Of a stretch of DNA of 43,132 nucleotides, positions 23,799 through 31,794 are shown piece after piece. The stretch is from CAYQTL01 sp964420405. GTDB taxonomy: Bacteria > Acidobacteriota > Thermoanaerobaculia > Thermoanaerobaculales > Sulfomarinibacteraceae. The DNA is taken from the NCBI GenBank assembly GCA_964420405.1, contig CAYQTL010000033.1, positions 1 through 43,132 on the forward strand. Reading direction: 5' to 3'. The notes below the pieces were generated by a model that did no database searches, was not told the origin of the DNA, and saw only the letters and a list, made by a program, of their open reading frames with translations. Within the stretch, counting starts at the first letter, position 1. Every line of letters begins with the position of its first letter. The translations under genes were made by a program, and so were the position numbers.

Positions 23799-25490
23799 AT
23801 GCCGTACCGCAGCCTCGCCGCCGTTCTCTGGATCATCGCAGCCGCCGCGGGCGTGTTCGCCGAGCCCGTGGGGACCGCGTTCACCTACCAGGGCGTCCTG
23901 ACCGACGCCGGCGTGCCGCTCGACGGCCCGCAGGACCTCCGCTTCACGCTCCACGACGCCGTCACCGGCGGCTCGATCCTCGCCGGTCCGGTCGAGGCCG
24001 GGGACGTGCCCGTCGAGGACGGCCGCTTCAGCACCGAGGTCGACCTCGGCGACGTCTTCGACGGCACGGCGACCTGGCTCGAGGTCGCGGTCCGCCCAGG
24101 GGCCAGCACCGGCACCTACACCGTCCTGTCCCCACGCCAGCCGATCACCGCCACCCCCGCGGCCCGCCACGCCGAGCACGCCGGGACCGCCACCTCCGCC
24201 GGGGACGCCGCGCGCCTCGGTGGCCGCCCTGCGTCGTACTACCTGGAGTGGGCCAACCTCTCCGGCGTTCCCCGCGGTCTCGACGACGGTGACGACGACA
24301 CCCTGTCCGCCCTCAGGTGCGCTCGGGGGGACATCGCCCGCTGGAGCGGGGCCGCCTGGAACTGCTCCGCCGACGACGACGTTCCCTTCGCCAGCACCTA
24401 CGTGATCGGACCGGTGGGGACGCCCGAGGAGAACGGCCTCGCGCTGCTCGCGGCCTACCAGGCGATCCCACCGCCGCCGGACGGCAATGGGAGCGTCGTG
24501 GTCAAGCTGGAGGCCGGGACCTATCAGCTGCCCGCCGGTGTGGCTCTCCCATTGATGTCGTGGGTCACGCTGGAAGGATCCGGCCAGTCCCGTCTTCTCT
24601 CCCATTCGACGACGATCAGTGGCACACGCTGCGGCAGCGGCCACTCCGACTCGGCTTTCCTGCTGGGCGCCACCGGCGCAACCATCGCCAATCTCGCGGT
24701 GGTGAACCGCTGCTCGGACCCAGCCTCGGACCAGGCGGCGATCTTCAACGCGGCCGACCACTTCGCCCTGCGCGACCTGCACGTGATGGCGACGGGAGCG
24801 GCTGCGCGGAACACCGCCATCGCCAACACCGCCAACAGCTTCCTCGTCGACCGCGTGCGGGCGACGGCAGTCGGCGCATCGGTCTCGAACCACGGCCTCC
24901 ACAGCGACGGCCTCCACACCAGGGTGCGCGACAGCCAGGTGAGGGCGCTGGGAACGTCGGGGACGGCGCTCGCCGTGGGCCTGTACAACGGCAGCTGCGG
25001 GCTCACCATCGAGGGGAGCTCGATCGAGGGTTGGACAGCCACCACCTCGTACGGCATCTCTGGAACCGGATGCGCCGCGCGCCTGGACAACGTGGTCGTC
25101 TCCGGAGAGGACGCCGCGATCTCGTTCACCGATCCCGGAGGCCTGGAGGTCATCCGCACCGAGGCCGCGGCCGTGGACGGTGTCGGCATCGTCCTCACGG
25201 TTCCGACGTCCTCGACGATTACGGGCCAGCGCGCCACGCTCCGCGGCGTCCGCGCGACCGGTATGACGCGCGCGCTGGACGTCCTCGTCTACGCCCAGGA
25301 CCTGCGCGTCCGGGTCGACGGGAGCGAGCTCAGGGGAGTCGCCGGCCCGGTCCGGGCACTCGACGCCGACGTGCTGATCGGCGCATCGCTTCTCGAGAAC
25401 GGTCCGATCCTGCTCCAGGGTACGGCGACCGCCACCTGCGCCGGGGTCTGGGACGAGGACTACGTCCACTTCGCGTCGGCGTGTCCGTGA
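23799..25490 (+). CDS. Secreted protein with N-terminal beta-sandwich and parallel beta-helix
   Basis: A 563-residue protein. The ATG at 23799 has GGGAGG 7 bases upstream. The signal peptide ends near residue 21. Residues about 25-125 form a unit recognisable by FTYQGVLTDAGVPLDG, LRFTLHD and TYTVLSPRQPITATPAARHA, widespread in secreted proteins of Acidobacteriota and Planctomycetes. The rest (about 200-550) has irregular short beta-repeats like right-handed beta-helix proteins (LEGSGQSRLLS, IEGSSIEGW). It ends in a Cys-containing motif (YVHFASACP) and does not carry the DGFESG tail of its upstream neighbour. Function unknown. Confidence 0.88.
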   Translation: MPYRSLAAVLWIIAAAAGVFAEPVGTAFTYQGVLTDAGVPLDGPQDLRFTLHDAVTGGSILAGPVEAGDVPVEDGRFSTEVDLGDVFDGTATWLEVAVRPGASTGTYTVLSPRQPITATPAARHAEHAGTATSAGDAARLGGRPASYYLEWANLSGVPRGLDDGDDDTLSALRCARGDIARWSGAAWNCSADDDVPFASTYVIGPVGTPEENGLALLAAYQAIPPPPDGNGSVVVKLEAGTYQLPAGVALPLMSWVTLEGSGQSRLLSHSTTISGTRCGSGHSDSAFLLGATGATIANLAVVNRCSDPASDQAAIFNAADHFALRDLHVMATGAAARNTAIANTANSFLVDRVRATAVGASVSNHGLHSDGLHTRVRDSQVRALGTSGTALAVGLYNGSCGLTIEGSSIEGWTATTSYGISGTGCAARLDNVVVSGEDAAISFTDPGGLEVIRTEAAAVDGVGIVLTVPTSSTITGQRATLRGVRATGMTRALDVLVYAQDLRVRVDGSELRGVAGPVRALDADVLIGASLLENGPILLQGTATATCAGVWDEDYVHFASACP

Positions 25491-25638
25491 CCGTGCGGGA
25501 GTGGCGCCGGAGCCCCCGTGTCGCAGCCACTCCGAAAGCCGGGGGAGGACCGCGCCGGCAGCGATCGACGGAAGGGCGCGTCCAGGCTGAGACGCTGTCC
25601 GCCCCGACCCCGCGTCGCCGCTGTAAGGTGACGTGGCC

Positions 25639-26415
25639 ATGAGTGCTCCCGGACCCGTGCTGCTGTCCACCACCGGCCTCGTGGCGGGGCGCGTGCTGCG
25701 CCGGTACCGGCGCTTCCTCGCCGACGTGCGGCTCGCCGACGGCTCGACCGCCGTCGCGCACTGCCCCAACACCGGCACCATGGACTCGTGCTGGGCACCC
25801 GGCGACCCGGTGCTGCTGGAGCCGAACGACAACCCGCGCCGGAAGCTGCGGTACACCTGGATCGCGTGCGAGCGGGACGGGCACTGGGTGGGCGTCGACA
25901 CCGGGGTGCCGAACCGGGTGGTGGCGGAGGCGGCCCGCCGCGACCGGTTGCCGGGTCTCGCCGGCCTCGGGGACGTCCGCACCGAGGTGCCCTACGGTCG
26001 CGAGCGCAGCCGGATCGACGTGCTTGCGACCGACCGGGCCGGCATGCGCGTGTACATCGAGGTCAAGAACGCCACGCTCCGGGTCGACTCCCCCGGCGGT
26101 CCCGTCATCAGCTTCCCGGACGCGGTCACCGCGCGCGGCGTCAAGCACCTGCGGGAGCTGCAGGGCGTGGTGGCGGACGGCCACCGCGCCGCGGTGGTGT
26201 TCTTCGTGCACCGCGACGACGGTGTCGTCTTCGACGCGGCCCGCCACATCGACCCCGCCTACGCGGCCGAGCTCGACCGAGCAGCCGCCGCCGGCGTCGC
26301 GGTGCTGCCGGTGCAGGCGCGGATGGAGCTCCGGCCGGAGCCGGGGGACCGCTGGACGGTCGGCTGGACGATCGACGGGCTTGTGCCGTGGGCGGCGCGG
26401 CCGGCGGAGGCGTGA
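25639..26415 (+). CDS. sfsA: SfsA family protein (sugar fermentation stimulation homologue)
   Basis: A 258-residue protein of usual SfsA length. The ATG at 25639 has AAGGTGA at good spacing; a GTG six bases earlier lacks that spacing. Family signatures include RYRRFLADVRLADG, AHCPNTGTMDSCWAPG, and the C-terminal nuclease-like motif with Asp in IDVLATD and E-x-K in YIEVKNATL, followed by SFPDAVTARGVKHLREL. SfsA proteins pair an OB-like N-terminus with a PD-(D/E)xK-like fold and have been linked to DNA binding and maltose metabolism in E. coli; the biochemical role is not settled. It stands alone among secreted-protein genes. Confidence 0.95.
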   Translation: MSAPGPVLLSTTGLVAGRVLRRYRRFLADVRLADGSTAVAHCPNTGTMDSCWAPGDPVLLEPNDNPRRKLRYTWIACERDGHWVGVDTGVPNRVVAEAARRDRLPGLAGLGDVRTEVPYGRERSRIDVLATDRAGMRVYIEVKNATLRVDSPGGPVISFPDAVTARGVKHLRELQGVVADGHRAAVVFFVHRDDGVVFDAARHIDPAYAAELDRAAAAGVAVLPVQARMELRPEPGDRWTVGWTIDGLVPWAARPAEA

Positions 26416-26468
26416 CGGCTCGGGCAGCGTGAGGTCCGGAGCGGCTCGGCCCCGCCAGGCGACCACCG

Positions 26469-26477
26469 TGTCATACT
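26469..26477 (+). promoter_or_regulatory. Candidate extended -10 promoter
   Basis: TGT-CATACT fits a TGn-extended -10 element about 60 bases before the LVIVD gene. No clear -35 box is visible. Confidence 0.3.
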
Positions 26478-26538
26478 GTCATTCGAGGCGGAGCGCTGCG
26501 TCCTGCGAACACGATCGCACACCGCCAAGGGGGTCATG

Positions 26539-29500
26539 ATGGCCGCTCGAGTTTTCCTGGCGATCTGCAGCACCCTTGCCGCCGCGTCGATGGCCCACCC
26601 CGCGTGCCTGGGCGAGATGGCCGAGTGGGGTGTGGGCCCCACGACGGGAGCCGCCGGGGGCGACGGCTCGATCGCCCTGGTCGGCGCCGGGTCCCGCCTC
26701 CTGGTGACGGATCTGAGCGACCCGTCGGCGCCCGTCGTGGTCGCGAGCGTCGACGCCGGAGCGCAGGTCGGCGGAGGTGTCTCCGGGGGCGACTGGGCGG
26801 CCCTCGCCGTCGCCGGCGGGATGACCCTGGTCGACCTGTCCGATCCCTCGCGGCCGCGCGTCGCCGGGCACGTTCCGCTGGACGGCCACGCGGCGGTCGC
26901 GGCGCCCCGGCTGCTGGCGGTCGCGAGCACTGCCTGGGGGCGGTCGAGCCTCCGGACGGTGAGCCTGCTCGACGTCTCCGACCTCGACGACCCGCGCCTC
27001 GTGGGGAGCCACGTCGCCCGCGACCGGATCTCGGCCGTCGCCGCGGCCGGCCGCACGCTCGCGGTGTGCGGCGACGCCGGGACCGAGCTGGTCGACGTCT
27101 CCGATCCCTCAGACCCCGTCGTCGTCGGCACGCTCGACACCGGCAGGTGCGTGGCAGCCGCCTCCGGAGACACCATGTTCCTCGCCGGCGACCAGCTCAC
27201 GGTGGTCGACCTCGCGGACCCCGCCGCGCCGCAGGTCGCGGCGACCCTGCCGCTGCCGGCCACGGCGGTCCACGCGACGGTGGCCGGTAAGGACACGCTG
27301 GTCGTCGCCGGCTGGGACATCGCGGCGGTCGTCGACATCTCGGCCCCGACCGCCCCGCGGACCGTGGCTACCTTCGAGCCTGACGAGTCGGTGCACGTCC
27401 TCGCCGGGCTCGACGGAGCGGTGCTGGTCGGCGACATCCACCGCAGGATCCAGACGTACGGCCTGACGGACCCCGCTTCGCCGAGCCTCGAGGGTCCGCT
27501 GCAGCCGTCTCCGATCGCTCTGACCCGCGGCGTGGCGTTCGCCGGCGATCACCTCCTCGTGGTGGACAGCGGGGGGGCGGATGCCGACCGGGCGGTGCTG
27601 CGGTCGTTCGACGCCGGCTCCGGAGCTCTCGACCCGTCCGGGACGCTCGAGCTGCCGGAGCGGTACGCGTTCGACATCGCCGTCGACGGCGACCGCGCGG
27701 TCGTGACCGTGAGCTGCATGTGCGACCTCCACATCGTCAACATGGACCTGGTCGTCGTCGACGTCTCGGACCCCGCGAACCTCCGCCATGTCCAGACCGT
27801 GCCCGATTTCACCGGGTACTCGGCCGGGGTGTGGGGCCCTCCCGGCGCGCCGCCCGACGTCGACCTCTCCGGCGGAATCGCGGTCGCCGCCGGCGGCATG
27901 GCCGTCACGCTCGACGAGCCGGCCGACGTCGCCGTGTCGGTGTTCGGCGGCGACGTCGCGCTCGTCGGGTCCGTCGCCTGGGCGGCCACCGGCGCCGGGC
28001 TGTGCGGGTTCGACGTGTCCGACCCGATGTCGCCGGTGGGTCTCGGGTGCGTGCTCGACGGTGCGCTCGACGAGGTGGACGCGGGGAGCGGTCTCCTGGT
28101 CGCGTCCGAGCCCGCCCTCGGGCCCGGCCCGGGCGCGACGCTGCACGTGCTCGACGCGGCGGACCCGTTCGCGCCGCGGCCGGTGGGCTCCATGGAGCTT
28201 CCCGGCGCCGCGTCGGAGCTCGTGGTGGGCGTCGGACGGGCGGCGGTCGGGGTGCTGGTCGACGTCCGGCCCCACGTCGCCATCGTCGACCTCACGCGAC
28301 CGGAGGCTCCGCGTCTCGTCGGGTTCGCGCCCCACGGCGGCGGACACCTGGCCCTCGGCGGCGATCTGCTGGCGATCTCTGCCGGCGGCACCGTCACGCT
28401 GCACGACGCGGCGTGTGCCGGGTCGCCGGTGCCGGTGACCTTCTCGTGGACCCCCGACGATCCGCTGCTCGGCGAGGAGGTGGAGCTCCGCGCGTTCGCG
28501 GGCGCCGCCCCGGCCGAGCTCACCTGGTCGTTCGGCGACGGCGGGACGGCCTCCGGTGGCGTCGCGCGTCACGCGTTCCACCGGCTGCCGCCGGCCGAGA
28601 TCACCCTCGAAGCGGCCGGGCCGTGGGGCTCGGCGACAGTGCGGAGAATGCTGGAGGTGCGACCGCTGACCCCGACGCTGGATTCCGCGTCGTGGCTGGT
28701 CGTGCCGGCGGTCGCCCACGCGGAGGGCGCCGCGGGGACCACGTGGCGCACGGATCTCACCGTCGATACCGGGCAGGCCGCAGAGGAGCTCGCGGTGTTT
28801 CTGGCGCCGACCGGCGCGGACAACACGCTCCGACCGGGCCGGCGCATCACCCTGGGACCCGGGGCAGCGGTGCTCGAGGACGTCGTGGGAGCGGTGGCGG
28901 GAGAGGTCGACGCGGCCGGAGCGCTGTACCTTCACGGGGCGGTGTACGACATCGCGGCCACGTCCCGGACGTACACGGCGAGCGGCGGCGGTACCGCCGG
29001 CCAGGGCGTCCCCGTTCTGCGCCTGTCGGAGCTCGACGGGCCTCCCTCCCACCTGCTGCTGCTGCGGGAGGACGAGGCCTTCCGGAGCAACATCGGCGTC
29101 GTCAACCCGTCGCCGCGACCGGCCGCGGTCGGGATCGAGCTGCTCGCCCCGGACGGGGTCCTGCTCGGGCGTCTCGAGCGCACCGTGCCGCCGTACGGCG
29201 TGCTGCAGGAGAACCGCGTGCTCCGGCAGGTGACCTCCTCCCCGGTCCCGCAGGCGCGGGCGCTGGTGGTCGTCGACGACGGCGGGGAGGTCCTGCCGTG
29301 GGCCTCGGTCGTGGACAACCGCTCCGGCGACGCGGTCTTCGTGACCGGCGCCCCGGCCGTCTACCGTGCGCTGTGGATTCCGGTCGTCGCCCACGCGACC
29401 GGCGTCGACGGGCGGCGCTGGCGCAGCGAGGTGGAGGTCTGCTCGGCCTCGCCGGCCGACGCCAGGTTCTCGATCGAGCTGGTACGGGGCGACGCCACGA

Positions 29501-30057
29501 CCCAGCCGGTCACCTTCGACCTCGAGGACGGCGCCTGCGTCCGGTGGCCCGACGTCGTCCGAGACGTGTTCGGCGCCCGCGGCTCCGGAGCGCTCCGGAT
29601 CACCCGGCACCAGGGACAGGTCGTCGCCTCGAGCCGGACGTACGGGGTGGACGTGGGGGAGGGGACCCACGGACAGCTGGTGCCGGCGGTCTCGCTGGAT
29701 CCTGGCGGCTCGCCCGGTTCGGGGCACTCGATCCTCGGTCTCGCCCACTCGGCCGATCCGACGAAGGGTTTCCGGAGCAACCTCGGGCTCGTCAATCTCG
29801 AGGAGCGCGCCGTCGAGGTCCACGTGAGGTTCAGCGGTGACGACGGCGACCTCCTGCTCGAGCGGACCGTGGCGCTCGGCCCGCTCGAGCACCGTCAGCT
29901 CAACTCCCCGCTGGCGGTCGCCGGGGCGCCCGATGTCCGCGCCGGGACCGTCGGCCTCGACCACGTCGGCGCGCCGGCAGCCGACGGAGACCTCCTCGCC
30001 TACCTGTCGGTGGTCGACAACGTCACCGGCGACCCGGTCTTCATCCCGTCCGGCTGA
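26539..30057 (+). CDS. Secreted LVIVD-repeat propeller / PKD / VPAVAH-module protein
   Basis: A 1172-residue protein. Two ATGs lie in tandem; 26539 is chosen because AAGGGGG is 5 bases upstream of it and only 2 from the first. A signal peptide (about 1-20) is followed by many LVIVD-type units (VTDLSDPSAPVVVASV, LVDLSDPSRPRVAGHV) to about 630, predicting one or two beta-propellers. A PKD-like domain (LTWSFGDGGTASGG) lies at about 631-710. Two copies of a module of about 225 residues follow, 718-941 and 944-1172. Each opens with VPAVAHAEG or VPVVAHATG plus WRTDL or WRSEV, has FRSN[LI]G[LV]VN in the middle and ends VVDN-x-[TS]-GD. No DGFESG tail. Likely surface or extracellular. Confidence 0.9.
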   Translation: MAARVFLAICSTLAAASMAHPACLGEMAEWGVGPTTGAAGGDGSIALVGAGSRLLVTDLSDPSAPVVVASVDAGAQVGGGVSGGDWAALAVAGGMTLVDLSDPSRPRVAGHVPLDGHAAVAAPRLLAVASTAWGRSSLRTVSLLDVSDLDDPRLVGSHVARDRISAVAAAGRTLAVCGDAGTELVDVSDPSDPVVVGTLDTGRCVAAASGDTMFLAGDQLTVVDLADPAAPQVAATLPLPATAVHATVAGKDTLVVAGWDIAAVVDISAPTAPRTVATFEPDESVHVLAGLDGAVLVGDIHRRIQTYGLTDPASPSLEGPLQPSPIALTRGVAFAGDHLLVVDSGGADADRAVLRSFDAGSGALDPSGTLELPERYAFDIAVDGDRAVVTVSCMCDLHIVNMDLVVVDVSDPANLRHVQTVPDFTGYSAGVWGPPGAPPDVDLSGGIAVAAGGMAVTLDEPADVAVSVFGGDVALVGSVAWAATGAGLCGFDVSDPMSPVGLGCVLDGALDEVDAGSGLLVASEPALGPGPGATLHVLDAADPFAPRPVGSMELPGAASELVVGVGRAAVGVLVDVRPHVAIVDLTRPEAPRLVGFAPHGGGHLALGGDLLAISAGGTVTLHDAACAGSPVPVTFSWTPDDPLLGEEVELRAFAGAAPAELTWSFGDGGTASGGVARHAFHRLPPAEITLEAAGPWGSATVRRMLEVRPLTPTLDSASWLVVPAVAHAEGAAGTTWRTDLTVDTGQAAEELAVFLAPTGADNTLRPGRRITLGPGAAVLEDVVGAVAGEVDAAGALYLHGAVYDIAATSRTYTASGGGTAGQGVPVLRLSELDGPPSHLLLLREDEAFRSNIGVVNPSPRPAAVGIELLAPDGVLLGRLERTVPPYGVLQENRVLRQVTSSPVPQARALVVVDDGGEVLPWASVVDNRSGDAVFVTGAPAVYRALWIPVVAHATGVDGRRWRSEVEVCSASPADARFSIELVRGDATTQPVTFDLEDGACVRWPDVVRDVFGARGSGALRITRHQGQVVASSRTYGVDVGEGTHGQLVPAVSLDPGGSPGSGHSILGLAHSADPTKGFRSNLGLVNLEERAVEVHVRFSGDDGDLLLERTVALGPLEHRQLNSPLAVAGAPDVRAGTVGLDHVGAPAADGDLLAYLSVVDNVTGDPVFIPSG

Positions 30058-30074
30058 GCGCCCGGAGCGGCGGC

Positions 30075-30206
30075 GCCGAGCGGCTCACCGACCCGCGTCT
30101 CCCCGAACGTCGCGCCGACCACGTCGGCCAGCGTGAGCGACCTCCCGGGCGCGACCTCGAAGGCAGCGCCGACGGCTTCGCTGTTGTCCCTGGCGGCATT
30201 CGGACG
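30075..30206 (-). pseudogene. Relic of a VPAVAH module
   Basis: On this strand about 40 codons read ARDNSEAV, FEVAPGRSLTLADVVGATFGETR. This lines up with the first module of the protein at 35188-38583 (GRDNSEVV, VGAGVSLRLSDVVLGTFGEPR). There is no start codon, and the match stops on both sides. It lies between the convergent ends of the LVIVD and winged-helix genes and looks like the remains of a deleted module gene. Confidence 0.55.
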
Positions 30207-30248
30207 ACACCGCGAGCCTGTGACGATCGAGGCGTTCGCACGTGTTTC

Positions 30249-31610
30249 TCATGAGCGCGGTTCATTCCAGACACCGATCGCGTCGAGCAGGCTCCGGAAT
30301 CGGTGCCACCGCCGCAGCGGCTGGAAGAGCGGCTCGACGCCGGCATAGAGCAGGTGAAGCTGTCGTTCCCGGAAGGCGCGCTCGAGGGCCTCCATGGCCC
30401 GGGCGGGCTCACCGGCCCACATGCAGCGCTCCGCGAGCCAGTAGGGGGCGACCGCCACCCCGCGGTCCGTCCACTCCATGGCCAGACGGCGAGCGAGCTC
30501 TGCGCTGTCGCCTCGGATGACGAGCGAGAGGAGCTCCGCCCACGCGGGCTCGACCGCCTGAAGATCCTCGCAGGCCTCGTGTGTGCGCCCCTGGGCGAGA
30601 CGGACGCGTGCCAGCTCCAGGCGGCTGATCGACCAGCTGGGATGGAGCTCCAAGGTCGTGAGCAGCTCGTGCTCCGCCTCCTCGAGCCGGCCGGCCACGC
30701 GGAGGAAGAACCCCAGCCCGGTGCGCAGGGCCGGTGAGAACGGCTCCTCGTCGACCGCCCGCCGCTGCAGCTCCACCGCCTCCTCAAGGCGGCCGAGCGC
30801 CGCCAGACAGTGCGCGAGCGCGTCACGTGTCGCGACGTGCCGGGGGTCACGCTGCAGGAGACGGCCGAGCGGCCACAGAGCCTGGCGCGGAAACCACCGT
30901 GTCGCGACCTGGGCCATTGTCGACCACAGAAGTGGTTCGAGCCCCTCGGGATCGAGCTGGACGGCCCGGGCAGCGTGCTCCTCGATGTCCGCAACGAGGT
31001 CGCGCCCCCGATCACGCCCCCAGCTCGCCAGCAGGAAGCAGCCGCGAGCGAGCTCCGTGCGGGCGAGAGCGTGCCGCGGTTCACGGCGCACGACCTCTCG
31101 CATGGCCTGCAGGCCGCGCTCCAGCTGCTCGTACGTGGAGCCACGCAAGAGGAGCCGGGCACGCCGGTACTCGCCGGCCGAGGAGCCGCTCAGCCGCGCC
31201 GCGGGGGCAACGGGCTGCGGCCGACGTGGAGACGTCGCGAGGTGCGGCTGTGAGACTGGCAGAAGCAGGCGGTACCCGCGGCGCGGGATCGTCTCGACGC
31301 TAGGCCTTCCGGGCACCGCGCCGTTGAGAGCCCGGCGCAGCTCCCCGATCGCGTTGGTGACCACGGCATCGCTGACGAAGGCGCCCCCCCAGACGTCGCG
31401 GACGAGCTCCTGCCGACTGACAACGCGACCGCGCGCACGCGCCAGCGCGATCAGCACCTCCATGACCTTCGGTCGCAGGTGGGTGGCTCCGAGGAGCCCG
31501 TGGATTCGGCAGGCCACCGGCTCCACCGTGAAGTCACCGCACTGGAACTCCTCGTGGGGCACGGCGAGGAACTCCGTCGCACCGCTCTCCGGATCGCCCG
31601 TGTCGGACAT
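30249..31610 (-). CDS. Winged-helix (OmpR/CadC-type) regulator with TPR repeats
   Basis: A 453-residue protein. The ATG at 31610 has GAGG 6 bases upstream. Residues about 20-118 are an OmpR/PhoB-type DNA-binding domain (LRPKVMEVLIALARARGRVVS, recognition helix VTNAIGELRRAL, wing RRGYRLLLPV). A short linker leads to TPR-type repeats over 150-440 (for example AHCLAALGRLEEAVELQRRAV). No transmembrane helix is evident, unlike CadC, and there is no receiver domain. The TPR part may bind a partner or ligand. The divergent intergenic region contains 11-bp direct repeats next to this gene's predicted -10 box, so autoregulation and control of the neighbouring FG-GAP gene are likely (inference). Confidence 0.9.
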   Translation of the reverse strand: MSDTGDPESGATEFLAVPHEEFQCGDFTVEPVACRIHGLLGATHLRPKVMEVLIALARARGRVVSRQELVRDVWGGAFVSDAVVTNAIGELRRALNGAVPGRPSVETIPRRGYRLLLPVSQPHLATSPRRPQPVAPAARLSGSSAGEYRRARLLLRGSTYEQLERGLQAMREVVRREPRHALARTELARGCFLLASWGRDRGRDLVADIEEHAARAVQLDPEGLEPLLWSTMAQVATRWFPRQALWPLGRLLQRDPRHVATRDALAHCLAALGRLEEAVELQRRAVDEEPFSPALRTGLGFFLRVAGRLEEAEHELLTTLELHPSWSISRLELARVRLAQGRTHEACEDLQAVEPAWAELLSLVIRGDSAELARRLAMEWTDRGVAVAPYWLAERCMWAGEPARAMEALERAFRERQLHLLYAGVEPLFQPLRRWHRFRSLLDAIGVWNEPRS

Positions 31611-31663
31611 CCTTCAACCTCGCGGCGGTCGCGGTGTGCGGCCCCGCCGCGCCGACCGAGGCC

Positions 31664-31669
31664 ATTATC
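31664..31669 (-). promoter_or_regulatory. Extended -10 element of the winged-helix gene
   Basis: Read on the minus strand, TGC-GATAAT is a TGn-extended -10 box about 55 bases before the start codon. The -35 position has no consensus and is occupied by the 11-bp direct repeats, as expected of an activator-dependent promoter. Confidence 0.45.
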
Positions 31670-31674
31670 GCATC

Positions 31675-31704
31675 TGTGTGGGAAGTGTGTGGGAACTGTG
31701 TGCG
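31675..31704. promoter_or_regulatory. Three 11-bp direct repeats, probable winged-helix operator
   Basis: TGTGTGGGAA occurs at 31675 and 31686, and a partial third copy (TGTGTGCG) at 31697, all in 11-bp register. OmpR/PhoB-family proteins bind head-to-tail to direct repeats of this period, and such a regulator is encoded next door. The array starts 5 bases upstream of that gene's -10 box. Confidence 0.6.
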
Positions 31705-31794
31705 TCGCGTGAGGACGCGCGCGGGTCGGGAGCCCCAGACTGCTCCGAAGAGGACGCGAACAAACTCAGGGCGCGCCTGCAAGGAGGAGCACCG

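Noticed and set aside
23346..25982. An 878-residue antisense frame over three plus-strand genes
   Set aside because: It crosses several real genes and intergenic gaps, which a genuine gene would not do here.
27109..29964. A 951-residue antisense frame opposite the LVIVD gene
   Set aside because: Shadow frame with His/Arg/Gly-rich sequence and no domain; the plus strand is clearly coding.
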